A stretch of 64,000 nucleotides of DNA from Coenobita brevimanus (taxonomy: Eukaryota; Arthropoda; Malacostraca; Decapoda; Coenobitidae), in assembly GCA_032717465.1 (NCBI GenBank), contig JAVRFU010000129.1, positions 137,501 to 201,500 on the forward strand. The letters run 5' to 3'. The notes under the pieces were generated by a model. It saw only the letters and a list, made by a program, of their open reading frames with translations. It ran no database searches and had not been told where the DNA came from. Each line of letters begins with the position of its first letter. Within the stretch, counting starts at the first letter, position 1. Below are positions 1 through 11,022 of the stretch, piece by piece. A program made the position numbers and the translations under genes.

Positions 1-487
1 CTCAGGTCAAGATGGGTGGAGCTTTTGCCTTGAGGTCACATGCAGCATTTCCTGGAACGTCCTTGATGATGCTTCCCAACATCCTGCCAGGTCACTTATA
101 ATAATGGACAACGCATCATACCACTGCAAAATCATAAATAAAGCATCAACACAGAGGTTAAGAAAACAAGAAATTATAAAGTGGCTTCTTGATAACAACC
201 TCCCTCATAACCCTCTGCACACTAAGGCTGAGCTGCTACACCAAGTGAAAAAAAACAAAGACAAGCAATTGTTTGAAATTGATGAAATCGTCAATAATCC
301 TGGTCACCAGGTGCTGCGGCTTCCTCCCTATCATTGCCAGCTCAACCCCATACAGCTGATTTGGGCTCAGGTCAACGATGATGTGAGGAAGAGAAACTCA
401 AATTCTTCTCAAAAATTACGAGTGATCGAAGAGCTGACGAGAAATGCGATAGAAAAAGTAACAGCAGAAAACTGGCAGAAATGTGTG

Positions 488-520
<33 letters not shown>

Positions 521-621
521 AAAAAGAAGAATTTATGAGAAATGACACTGCTGTAAACCACATGGTAGAAAATTTTGTTATCAATATATTGAACGAGTCC
601 AGCAGCGATGAAGATGAATAA
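1..621 (+). pseudogene. DDE transposase fragment (IS630-Tc1-mariner type), 5' end outside window
   Basis: The C-terminal catalytic part of a DDE transposase reads from about 98. The second catalytic Asp is in MDNASYH (codon 107-109), and the third acidic site lies in LPPYHCQLNPIQLIWAQV. Relatives normally have Glu at this site; here codon 353-355 is CAG (Gln), so the catalytic residue looks lost. About 81 residues separate the two sites, close to what I recall for the DD82E (Sailor) group. A (CA)n run at 487-519 interrupts the frame; the expected tail (VNHMVENFVINILNES..., stop 619-621) continues in another frame. Upstream, coding sense changes frame near 88, so at least two frameshifts are present. 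The 5' part lies before base 1. This is a dead transposon copy. Family call good, subgroup tentative. Confidence 0.75.
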
Positions 622-719
622 ACAAGTGTTGTGTGAGGTGTCTTGTGTATACTTATTGTAAATAAGAGTTGTAAATATAAATATAAGCCATATACTGAAC
701 ATAATTTGTTTAATATTAT

Positions 720-757
<38 letters not shown>

Positions 758-882
758 AGGGAGGGAGGGAGGGAAGGAGGAAAGAACAAAGAGAGAAGGT
801 GGGGAGGGAGAGGGAGAAACTTTCCCTTTTCCTATTAATCACACACACACACACACACATTAGAAGGGAGAGAGAGAGAGAG
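720..882. repeat. simple repeats (GA)n, GGGA-rich, (CA)n, (GA)n
   Basis: Dinucleotide GA runs at 721-754 and 870-882 flank a purine-rich GGGA tract and a (CA)n run at 841-860. The open frames crossing this block are products of the repeats and are not genes. Confidence 0.95.
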
Positions 883-1120
883 GGTAATGCGTATTTCACC
901 TTTTTTTTTTAATATAAAACTCTATCTTGATTGAAGTTATTCTCAGCAAATCATATGACTGATATTTTCATAATTATAACGTTTCACCATACCACGATGA
1001 ATTGGTGATTTTCTTAGGTTTGCTAATCAGGATAGAACTCGTAATAATGCCTTCAAATTACACAAATTCATGTTTGGATTGGATGTAGGATTAATTAATA
1101 TTAGGTCAGAAAATATATTA

Positions 1121-1285
1121 TTGCTATATTTGAAGATTAGATAATAAACAGTTCAAATCTCTCTCTCTCTCTCTCTATTGCTATATTTGAAGATTAGACA
1201 ATAAACAGTTCAAATCTCTCTCTCTCTCTCTCTATTGCTATATTTGAAGATTAGACAATAAACAGTTCAAATCTCTCTCTCTCTC
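1121..1285. repeat. 57-bp minisatellite, three copies
   Basis: A unit beginning TTGCTATATTTGAAGATTAG and ending in (CT)n starts at 1121, 1178 and 1235, an exact 57-bp period. Copies differ mainly by one T/C change and by the length of the final CT run. No coding sense. Nothing else was recognised from 1286 to 1740. Confidence 0.9.
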
Positions 1286-1751
1286 CCAGGAGAGTAGGCT
1301 GGAGAAAGAGTCAGGTGAGGTCACTTTTATCCCTCTGTACGGTCACCTGCGTTCGACTAGGACTTGGGCGTAGCTTCTCCGCCACTTTATATGGAACAGA
1401 GTATACTACTAAAACCCTCTGATGCAGTGATCATATTTACAAATTTACTGTATTCATTCTTGGTACTTCCAGACTATTTTATTCAACTCTGGGATGATGT
1501 CTGGTAAATACAGGATTCACAAAGGCTATATCTAACTCCAGTTTGAAAAGTTTCTCCTTTGTTAAATAAAATGGTCTTAAAATGCAAAAAGGCAAAATGC
1601 AAATACATCACTGGAATTAACTGATTAACCCCATGAATTTTGTAATGTACTGTTTAACTTATTCAAATTTCTGCCAGACAATGGTAGGCCTAATCATATT
1701 AAGAGAGTCCCCAGAGAGTAATGGAGTTCATGAAGGCTATGCTTAAATCAT

Positions 1752-1786
<35 letters not shown>

Positions 1787-1844
1787 CCTTACTTCCCACC
1801 TAAATCCTCCAAACTGAAAATGTCTTTCATGCTAAACATTAAAA

Positions 1845-2085
1845 TCATCCAAAAACAGCCATGTGGAGAGGATGGGGAATGAAAGATTGACTAGAAGAGT
1901 GTATATGAGTAAGGTGAAGGGAGTGGCAAAGGATAAGAATGAGGGATGAAGTGAACAGATATATGAGAGGAGGGTGTGAGTTGGGGGAAAGGCAGACAAA
2001 TGACAGAGGACAAGGCAACATGGAGAGGATTTGTTTGTGGTCACCCTTTAAAGGATGAATGCATCTGGCAACAGACAGACAGTCT
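1845..2085 (+). mobile_element. RTE-B retrotransposon, 3' fragment
   Basis: Degenerate copy of the RTE-like family whose best copy is at 13830-14583. It shows the recurring CATGTGGAGAGGATGG, TATATGAGAG and TTTGTTTGTGGTCACCC landmarks in order and ends in a degraded GACAGACAG tail. Frames are broken. A (CAT)n run lies upstream at 1751-1782. Confidence 0.75.
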
Positions 2086-2756
2086 CTTTCATTAGCTAAA
2101 TTCTTACCGTATATTCTTGTCATCTCACAGTGAGTTTATTCAGTTTAGGATATACGTTTGAACTGGCAGGGTTAGATATAGCCTTAAATAACCTCTTTAA
2201 CAAATGCAAAGTTAAGTACATACCACTTTGGCAGAAGCTTTTAGATCCTTTGAAAATTTCTGGAAAAAAATAAAAGAAAGCTAAATTAGTACTTATTGCA
2301 TGATGACCCTCAAAAATCCCCTAACAGTTGACTTTCACCCAAAATAATGACCACAACACAATATATATAAAGCCTGTACTGAATGATACGGAACAGTGAT
2401 TATACAGTACTATTTTCATACACAGAATTTGTACATTTATGCATAGAATTATAAATGACTGGAACAAGTTACCAAAAAATGTTGTGATTACCACTTCTAT
2501 AAATGTTTTCAAAGGTAGATATAACAAATTTATATCAGATACAAAACTGGAGGTGGGCAATAAGACCTATGTGAATCATTAATGAATCCCATAGATTATA
2601 CTGAGGAGTCTATTGTTTGTAAAAGATCAGGAGTGCTGTAAATGTTGCTCACTCATATGCTTGTATTACAAATTAAGATTTATATTAAAGCTGATGCTTT
2701 AATGTAATGAAGAAAAGTTCACTATTTTTCAAACATATTTTTATGTTCTTTTCACT

Positions 2757-2945
2757 TTAACTTGGCCCAGATTCTTGTCCTTTTGCAGCTAATTTCATAC
2801 AGATCAATGGCAGAATGAGAGAATACTTCAACTTTACACTTTTTTATACCAGTAACATTTCTATAACTAGCACCGCAATCTAGTGTTAATCTGTCTGCAC
2901 TGTCAAAGTGAGGGGTACAATATAGCTACAGTTATAATTCTTATA
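2757..2945. mobile_element. TTAACTTGGCCCAG MITE-like element
   Basis: Starts with TTTAACTTGGCCCAG and carries the landmarks shared with copies at 6797, 8313 and 62645 (TTTCATACAG.TCAATGGCAGAA, then ATAACTAGCACC..ATCTAGTG). It is non-coding. It belongs to a short inverted-repeat family; the right end of this copy is unclear. Confidence 0.6.
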
Positions 2946-3165
2946 CCTTAGCTTGGTCCAGATATTTGTCCCTTGCATCTTACTTCTCATAGCTCAATGG
3001 CAGGGAGGAAAAATATATACAGTATACAGTACTATGACCTTCTATCCTTTCCATAGGACTTCTTTGTGACAAACACCATACTCTACTGCAGTGCTGATTT
3101 TCTCTTTTCATAACAGATGGGTAAAGGAAGGAAAACAAACTAAATATAGAAGAGAAAATCCATAC
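2946..3165. mobile_element. TTAACTTGGCCCAG MITE-like element, diverged copy
   Basis: Follows the previous copy directly: ACCTTAGCTTGGTCCAG, then CTCATAGCTCAATGGCAG and CTTTCCATAGGACTTC. The order of landmarks is the same, with more divergence. Confidence 0.5.
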
Positions 3166-3348
3166 ACCAGACTACAGACGTCCTTCATTCATAAAAAAAT
3201 CTGTAAAAGTTGAACCTGAACTGCTAGGTGTTGAAGTCTGAGGGTACACTAATCTGAGGAAGCGAATTCTAAAGTGAAGCCATTACAGCTCTCTTTGGGA
3301 CAAATAAACGTAAAACAAAGTAACCACACACTGGAGTTTGATTCTTAC

Positions 3349-6049
3349 CCTTTGAGGGACCTTAGTTTTTAGCTTTTTGCGATTCTTCAGCTCTTCAGCA
3401 AATGCCATGAGATCAACCTCTATCAGGTCCTTTGTCTTCACCTTCTTCTTGACCATGCTGGTGGGCAAGGCTTCAGCTCCTTGGGGAGAATCAACAAAAC
3501 TTCTCTCGGGTACTGTTTGCCTGTTCCTCTTTACTGTTTGTAGTGCACTGCCGTAACTAACACGTCCCACTTGATTTAGCGCACTGCTGTCATTTTTGGT
3601 GGGTGATACATCGCTTCTGTGCTGAGACTGAACAGTATAATCCGCCATCTTGATCCCAGCACTTTTGCCTTTGGATGCATCAACTGTAGTGTCGGGATGA
3701 TCTGCTGCATGAGAACTGTAGGTCCTCCTTTTAGGCACTGCCCCTGTGGAACTAGTCTTTGTCCAGTGTAAGGCTGGGTACTCATTACTCAAAATTGGTA
3801 CCTGCTGACGACTAGATATGGCTTTCTGTGAACCTCCAGACAAAGCCTTCTCTAGGAAATCTCTCATTACCATGGTTACCTTGGAGTCAGATTTGAGTCT
3901 CTGCTGAGCTTGCTTGATCTTAATCTCGCACTTCCTGATCTTCTCTTCCTTTTTCAGCTGCTTGGCCTCTAACCATTTTTTAGCTGCTTCTGGATCAAGA
4001 TGCTTCTGGGATTTTCCTTCTGTAGTATTATTAGCATCCCCTGGTTTTGTTTTCCTGGCATTATTTCCTTCATGGTGTTTTTTGTCAGTGAATGAATTGC
4101 TACTTATATTTTTCTGGTTTTTATCATTTGCATGAGATATATTTCCCCTTGCTTCTTGAGGCTCTCTATTATTTTGGACCTTTCCTCTCCTCTCATGTAT
4201 GTTACGTTTGCTCGGATCTCTTGTCTGAAAAGAGCCCGTGTCTGATATGTCTTTTTTATTTGAGACTACAATAATATCACTTGCTGTTGTCTTCATAGCA
4301 CTCTGTAATTCCTGACTTTTCTTACCATAATCTCTATTTAATGTTTTCTTCTCAGTCTGATGTGAATGAGCCTTCTCATCGTGTAACTCTTTGAGTTTGG
4401 GTTGCTTCTTTTTTTGCACTCTGTACCTGCCATTCAAAAGTATCATCAATTCCTGATTTTAAGAATGAATTAGCTATAGCGTCATTAGTTTTCGGCAGAG
4501 AAAGGATATTTCCATTATTTTTAGGCTGAGTATGGATACCATCTTCAACTCTATTTTCAACTTTCACAGACTTATTACTATGAGTGGGAGTTTCAGTAGT
4601 GGACCCTGATTCCAGTTTCTTGGCTGATTGACCATTATTCTGTCTGGCTGGAGGAGTTCTTTCTTTTGTCAAATTAATGTCGGCTTTCTTCGCAGCATTC
4701 ATCCTGTCAGACTTCCTGTGTTTCTCGGGAGGCACTTTTATGTTTTTTTCCTTATTTTTCTGGGATTTTCCTTTCTCATTATGTGGGTTATCACATGCAT
4801 CTGTACTATACTCAGAATAAGAAGAGTTTGAACCTTGAATCTGCCAAGAGTTTTTATTCCTAGGACAACTTACATTTTCTCTGAGAGACATATCAGTACT
4901 GTTACCTGACTGGACATTTTGTGGATTTCCTATTTCTGGCTCTTTCTTTTTATCCTTTGTAGATGTCCAAATATTTGGGCTACTTATATTTTCTTTTTGT
5001 GGTATGTCACTGCTGTTATTTGACCAGACATTTTGTGCCTGCCCCATTTCTGACTTTCTTTTCACCCTGTGCAGGAGTCCAAGTTTGTGAGCCACCAAGC
5101 GAGGGCCACTGTTCAAGCTGTGAGATGCTGAAAGGCGAAGTTTTTGCTGTCTGTGTAGCTCCATCATTCTGACTGCGTTGAAGGATTTTCTTATACGTGA
5201 CTGTTTCATCCCTTGATGCATTTATTGATGGGCTGCTGGAAAAATACACCTCACTTGTGGCAAAGTTATATTTCTTAGCCTTGTTCCTGTCTTTTCTTGG
5301 TGTATCTTGTTTTGACTGATATTTCTCTGCTTCCTCTCCCTCTGCCTTATGACTTGTCAGGGATTTTGAATCAAGAGGGTGGTCATGAGCTGCTAAATTT
5401 GTGGATATACTGGTACCCTGGGCCTCCTCTTTAACACTCCAATTACTGGAATCTGAAGCTCTGAGTCTCCAAGCAGTTGTATCATTTTGAGGTGACACCG
5501 ATCCACGTTCAGTTAATCTGTGTCTGTGACCATGTTTACTATAGTCTTTCTTTACACTTGACTGAGAATTTAAGTTATATTTGGACACAGCAGCAGTAGC
5601 ATTCTCTGGCTGCTGATCCTCCTGAGTAAACCTGGGGCTGTCACTCTTAACACATTTATGATCATCTTTCTTAAAACTTGACTGATCACTTGTAAACTTG
5701 AATCTGTCACTCTTATCATATTTGCAATCATCTCTCCCAACACCTGATTGATCATTTACGGAAAACTTAGGTCTGTCACTCTTATACTCAGGTTCATCTT
5801 TTCTTAAACCAGACTGATCACTTAGGGGATACTGCGATGGAGAAGCATGTCCATGAAGTACTGCCCCAGTGGTAGTGTTCTCCTTATGTTTGCCTCGCCA
5901 TCCTGTGGCTTCAGAAGTGGTAATGTTCTTCTGCTGTGCATCTCTTTGTCCAAAAGGTTCAGAAGTGTTGCCCTCTCTCTTTGTCACCTGTGTCACCTGC
6001 TGGCTCCTTGGTATGAATTCAGGGACATCCGGAGACAACATTACTGTAC
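3349..6049 (-). CDS. large internal exon of an unrecognised hydrophilic protein, three successive frames
   Basis: One 2.7 kb coding block runs from acceptor TTATTCAACAG (exon base 6049, phase 1) to donor GG|GTAAGAAT (last base 3349). The protein is rich in Lys, Ser, Asn and Gln, probably disordered, with a short helical basic stretch near AAKKWLEAKQLKKEEKIRK and a possible short motif ISQLEQWPSLGG. It reads in one frame to about 5060, a second to about 4410 and a third to the end. Each switch falls where two frames overlap, the second next to a T7 run at 4409-4415. Both shifts equal one extra base, so either assembly indels or a decaying gene. I do not recognise the family. A faint similarity of its last part (IEVDLMAFAEEL) to SECIS-binding protein 2 is speculation. 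The first and last exons are not seen. Confidence 0.6.
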
Positions 6050-6059
6050 CTGTTGAATA

Positions 6060-6290
6060 ATAAAATATTGGTAGATGGTAGAGGCAGAGAGGGAGAGAAC
6101 ATAACTGAGATAAAGGCATGGAGTGGAGAGATACCGGTACTTTATATGAGAGAGGGGGATGTGTTGGAGGGAGGGCAGCCAAATGGCAGAGGACAGGGAG
6201 ACATGGACGTGATTTGTTTGTGGTCACCCAATACAGGATTATGGTGTCTGGCTATAGACAGATACACAGACAGACATTTTCCAGTGGTGC
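6060..6290 (+). mobile_element. RTE-B retrotransposon, degraded 3' fragment
   Basis: Contains GAGATACCGG..TTTATATGAGAGAGGGGG, GGCAGAGGACAGGGAGACATGG and TTTGTTTGTGGTCACCC, ending in TATAGACAGATACACAGACAG. It lies in the intron just upstream of the 3349-6049 exon, immediately beyond its acceptor. Confidence 0.75.
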
Positions 6291-6579
6291 AGCCAATATA
6301 ACTGATTATACAAATGTTCTTCAACTCCCTCTCCCCTCAAAGGAGCATGGTGAGTAGCAGGTGAAGGGCAACTTGAGCCTTCAGTTCACCAAGCTTGTGT
6401 TCAAATGAGCCATGGGACTATACAACAATAAGAATAATATTGCTGCTGTGGCCCACGGGTCATCTGGGTGCAAACCAGGTGGAGTGCAGGCTGAAGCTGC
6501 TGTCTCCTGCATCATTCCACCTTTTGCTTTCACAGCCAGGTTTGGTGCTGTTTACCCTGGTTTGTGTAATGTTATAATA

Positions 6580-6705
6580 TAGTAATAATTATAATAATAC
6601 TGTAACAATAATAATAATAATAATAATAATGATAATAATAATAACAGTAATACTGGTACTAATAATAATGGTAATAATAATATTAATAGTACCGGTAACT
6701 GCAGA
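6580..6705. repeat. (AAT)n-rich microsatellite, imperfect
   Basis: AAT/AAC trinucleotides with interruptions. The neighbouring stretch 6290-6580 holds no recognised gene. Confidence 0.9.
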
Positions 6706-6796
6706 TTTTTTGTTTCTTAAATGCACCACTTCTACTGCATGTTAAAGAATGCAGTACCGACAAAATCTTGAAATAACATGACTAGCTACAGTATAC

Positions 6797-7017
6797 CGTC
6801 TTTACTTTAACTTGGCCCAGGTTTCCATCCTTTTGAAGCCTATTTCATACATCATAAGAAAGAAAAAGACAATATAGTACAGCAACTCTGCATCCTTTCC
6901 ATGATACTTCTTCATAACTAGCACCATATTCTAGTGCTAATCTTTTGGCACAACTCAGCAATCAAGATGGAGAGATGGTAGTTTTAGGATAAGTTAAAAT
7001 TAAAGTTGCATAGCAAT
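6797..7017. mobile_element. TTAACTTGGCCCAG MITE, both ends visible
   Basis: Left end TTTAACTTGGCCCAGG; right end AGATGGTAGTTTTAGGATAAGTTAAA, whose reverse complement starts TTTAACTTATCC, giving imperfect terminal inverted repeats about 220 bp apart. Internal landmarks match the copies at 2757 and 62645. Confidence 0.6.
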
Positions 7018-7065
7018 TCATAGGCTGTACTGCATCAGGAGAGCACCTAGTAAACCCACTTTTTT

Positions 7066-7200
7066 GTGGGTGTGAGAAGGGAGTGTGAGTTGGGAGCAGG
7101 GCAGTGAAATGGCGGGGGACAGGGCGACTTGGAGGCGATTTGTTTGTGGCCACCCCAAACGGGATTGAGGCGTCTGGCAATAGATAGATAGATAGATAAC
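7066..7200 (+). mobile_element. RTE-B retrotransposon, short 3' tail
   Basis: Well-conserved last 135 bp of the family: GTGAGTTGGGAGCAGGGCAG, GGCGACTTGGAGGCGATTTG, TGGCCACCCCAAACGGG, GGCGTCTGGCAATAGATAGA, then (GATA)n. Its low divergence suggests a recent insertion. Confidence 0.9.
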
Positions 7201-7985
7201 TATATGCCAATAGAGGTTTCCTGTTCATATACAAGCTGCCACTAGAGAAAGTTTCAGTAAAATTAGAGAACAGCTTTAGGGCACATATAGTGTACATCCA
7301 TTGTTCAGACATGGAGGGACAACAAATGAACTGACATATGCTTACTGCCCCAGTAATCCTACACCCACCATCCTTCTAATCAATAAGGCTGTACTGGTAA
7401 GAATAATGGTAAAAATAATACTCAGGGACACCATTGATATTTACAGCTATAATTAATGAAGACTGTGGATCCAGGAAAATGCTGATAAATCTACAGTAGA
7501 ATGGGAAAATAAATGTACCGTACAGTGCTCAGCTGAAAAACTTTTTCTGCATTGCTCTTATTTCAAGTATACCAATTATAAATGCACTAACACAAATAAT
7601 ACTGTACCTTTATCATCCCTGTTTCCTTATATTTTTTTACAGCCTTCTGTAATAGTATAAAGTGATGCTAAGAAGTTAAAAATTACTGTAGATTTGTTTT
7701 GGTTTAGGCCTGCCATTGCTGGCAAAAGATAAACTGTGGTTGTACCACTGTGGTATTCCTATCCAAAAATACTTACCAGTACCAACACCTCTTACGTATA
7801 CTACACTATCTTCCACTCACAATGCAACAGCTTCCAAAATACACAACAGCTTTAAAGAGCTGTGTAATGGCCTTGAGTACACCACTGATGCTGCAGCCTC
7901 ACATCAGTTACTCAGCATTACGTAGATAACTCATTGTTAAACATTTTTTTTATTAAATTGTTTGGTAAATGTCTTTGGATCAGTT
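7201..7985. other. no recognisable feature
   Basis: AT-rich unique-looking sequence. The short open frames lack homology or splice context, and I support no gene here. Confidence 0.5.
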
Positions 7986-7989
7986 ACAT

Positions 7990-8160
7990 AAAGGGTGGCC
8001 ATTTGACTCTGAGTTATTTGTTTCACAAGGAGGGGCACTAACCCTCCACCAACCCACTTGTTGACACGTAGGGAGCACGTATGGGTTGGTTATATGGTTA
8101 CCACCCAGCGTTGTAAATAGTTTCTTGGCTTGATGGGTTTTCGCTTACCAAAAATCACTA
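7990..8160 (-). mobile_element. SINE-like element (family C), minus-strand copy
   Basis: The reverse complement matches 15140-15285: GCTGGGTGGTAACCATATAAC, CAACAAGTGGGTTGG, GAGGGTTAGTGCCCCTCC, then a CCACCC tail. No coding capacity. See the second copy for its shared tail with RTE-B. Confidence 0.6.
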
Positions 8161-8312
8161 TGTTCTCGTACCTTCACCTCTTCAATATAATATAATCTAT
8201 TTCATGTTAGCCTTACTCTAACCAGAATTTTATAATCATGTTAGAAAAGATATCTCAGTTAGAGGGGGTTAAATACGGTTTGCTTTAACTTCTTCTCAAC
8301 TATACCCTTTCT

Positions 8313-8515
8313 ATTCTAACTTGGCCCAACACTGGTATCTCTCCACCTTGCATACTAAGTTGTGGCAATAGATTACCACTAGTATATGGTGCTAATAATG
8401 AAGGAGTGCTACAGAAAGGATGTAGAGCCATAGCAATTTTCTCTTCTGCTACTGTGCTGTGTGAAATAAAGTGAAGAAGGATGAAAATCTGGGCCAGGTT
8501 AATGTAAATGAGGTA
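8313..8515. mobile_element. TTAACTTGGCCCAG MITE, both ends visible
   Basis: Begins CTAACTTGGCCCAACACTGG and ends AAATCTGGGCCAGGTTAATG, whose reverse complement begins CATTAACCTGGCCCAG. The terminal inverted repeats are clear; the interior is about 200 bp and non-coding. Confidence 0.65.
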
Positions 8516-8952
8516 TTGCTGGCTTACCCAGACCAAGTAACATCATCTGGTTACAGCTAGTACAAATTACAAAATGGACACACACTGTACATGTTATGTG
8601 AGGAATGTATGTACTTCTATTACTCTTGGTCTGGTTGGAAAGCGATATGATATACAAACAATAAGAAATTTTCAATAGCAGAAGTTTGATCCAAAATATT
8701 ACACCTTTCTTCCATACAACTGGTAGAGTTAACTGCCTGACTATGGCAAATCAGTCTTATAGAAAATTTAGCATAGGAGGCTTTATTTTTTTTCAACAGT
8801 TTACCGTGCACTTACTTCCATAACTAAAAATAACAGCAGCTTATAATGGAGACTCACTGTATACTGAGAAATGTTGATGTACCATGCAAACTGGTATTGG
8901 CTTACAGAGCAAATACTGGTTCTGTGTTTCCTTCCTCGATGTGGGCGTAAAA

Positions 8953-9125
8953 ATATCTATCTATCTATCTATCTACAGCCCGACGCCCTAATCGCGCAAA
9001 GGGTGGCCGCAGACAAAACACCTCCAAGTCACTCTGTCACCCACCAATTGACTACCCTCCCCCCAACTCACTCCCCCCTCCCTCATATACCTCTCAACTC
9101 CATCCCTCCACCTCATCATACATGA
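8953..9125 (-). mobile_element. RTE-B retrotransposon, 3' fragment
   Basis: Reverse-strand copy beginning with (TATC)n at 8955-8978, followed by the complement of the family 3' end (CGACGCCCTAATCGCGC, GGGTGGCCGCAGACAAAAC). About 170 bp, truncated at its 5' end. Confidence 0.85.
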
Positions 9126-9727
9126 AACAATAAAAAATCACAATATATTAAGATCACTGACTGACACAATCTACAAAATATAAAAATTTTCCCGATAACA
9201 TCATCATCATTCTGACCCTTTTTTCCTGCCTAAAGAGGAAGTGAGATAAGGCCCAGACAAGGAAAGAGAAAAAATTGAAGCTGGCAGAATTACTGATAGC
9301 ACGTCACAAATTAAATAACACCAAAGAAATAAAGGGGTAGGGGGCGCAACATCTGAAAAATTTACATAAGTATAAAATGAAGTTGTACTGTACTAAACGA
9401 CTAAAAAAAATGGAATACTAAAAAAAAAACAATGAAAATAAATGGAAAGCCTAATATTAAGGACACCAAATGGATAACATGCAATATTCCAACTAACAAC
9501 AGCTCAGGTACCAGAGTTTGTTCACTACCAGAATTTAACCATCGCAACTACAAATAAACTGGGAAGAAGTACTTGACCTTCAAATCTTTATATCTCTTAT
9601 CTTTTTATATCTCCAATTCTAGACTTATATACACTGCCCCCTGTATTCAGCTATCTATTGTCTGCTTCGTATTTATCCTGCCAGGGCTGAGAGGAACAAA
9701 AGTAACACCATCACATTTGTCTTAACT
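9126..9727. other. no recognisable feature
   Basis: AT-rich sequence with short A runs. No splice-bounded coding stretch or known repeat was seen. Confidence 0.45.
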
Positions 9728-9905
9728 CTTTATCATTATCATCATCATCCAGACCTCCTTTCCCACCCCAGGGCAGGGTGAGGAGTAGCAATTTCCAGGC
9801 AGCTCAAGTCTGCCCAGTCCAGTGGGCCATGCTTCACTCATCACTCAAGCCCCCGGATTCCTGGCTCTATCTGATACGCCAAAAACTTTCACCACATTCT
9901 GTAAC
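9728..9905 (+). repeat. dispersed repeat family A, copy 1
   Basis: Starts with (CAT)n then CAGACCTCCTTTCCCACCCC and GGGCAGGGTGAGGAGTAGCA. Further copies lie at 30211-30390 (+) and 31575-31795 (-). It is non-coding, about 180 bp, and likely a SINE or MITE; ends are undefined. Confidence 0.7.
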
Positions 9906-10754
9906 AACCCCCAATCCTGAGATGCACCACCCTCCCTTATATACTCTTTCTTGTACTTTCCCATCCCCTTTACTTCACCATTTTGTCCTTCTTGGTCAAT
10001 CTTAAATACAAAATCTTCAACCTTGTTTTTTAATCAACCTTCCTTATACAGTTACCAAAAACTGTTTTGGGTCATACATATATACATACATAAATTTTGT
10101 ATAGTAGTGTTCCATGCCTGCACAGCTCAGCATTTCTATTATTTATTTATATATTTACTTTTTTACCTAATGGTTCTTTTTGATGTATTTAATATATGCC
10201 CTCCCACCCTAATCCTCCACCATCTTCTTTTTCCTCCCTTACCCTTATACTCTCCCATACTGACCCCCTACCCTGTTTTTGGTCCTAGTTCCCTATATAA
10301 TCCACCTAGCTCTTTCTCTCCTCCCCCTTTCAAACACGTAACTATTACATAAAAAACATTCAATATCTTTGTAAGTATATTTAAACTCAAGCTAATTCTG
10401 GCTTCCTTACACTCTCATCTCAAGGTATGAATTGGAAGTGCAAGACAACTTTGGCTCTCATGATTACGAATATATCACTATACTTTGTTTTCGTAGTTAT
10501 GCATACATCTCTATATTTAGCTTTTGCAGTTACACATGCCATACATCGATACACAGCATTTGGCTTTTGCAATATATTCAGCTTTTACGATTACACACAC
10601 ACTGCTATATTTACTTACTGTAGTTATGCATATATCACACTATCAGCCGTGCTCTATGTACAGTGCAATGTCTTTTCATTCACACAACCCACTGATGCTC
10701 CATACAGTCCATTATCAAAGGAATGCTATTTCAATGTATATTAGGGGACAAAAG

Positions 10755-11022
10755 TTCAGCCATTTCACCTCTTCTACTTCCAATTTTCTACTGCTGGCTA
10801 ATATTCCCAAGCTGAGAGAGACTTGGCAAATTTCCCAGCCTATAAACACCAAAGTTCATCCAATCTCTCACCTCTTATGCTTCCCATTTTTTTCTGCTGA
10901 CTAATAATCTTAGGCTTGGTATGTTTCTCTGCCTTAATATTTCACCCCTTCTACTTCTCACTTTCCTTTGCTGGCTAATATTGCTAAGCAGAGAGAGGCT
11001 TGGTTTATTTCACTGCCAAGAA
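10755..11022. repeat. imperfect tandem repeat, three copies
   Basis: TTTCACCTCTTCTACTTCC, CTGCTGGCTAATATT and AGAGAGACTTGG landmarks recur from about 10763, 10866 and 10940 at uneven spacing of roughly 75-105 bp. Confidence 0.7.

Noticed and set aside
372..899. Minus-strand open frames of 175 and 126 codons
   Set aside because: They are antisense to the transposase and pass through GA and CA repeats, with Ser/Leu and Cys/Val runs only.
3349..6049. SECIS-binding protein 2 assignment for the large exon
   Set aside because: Only a short faint similarity near the 3' end; the diagnostic L7Ae RNA-binding domain is not in the window.
8955..8978. CRISPR-like array in the short (TATC)n and 57-bp repeats
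   Set aside because: Eukaryotic microsatellites and minisatellites without unique spacers of constant length or cas genes.
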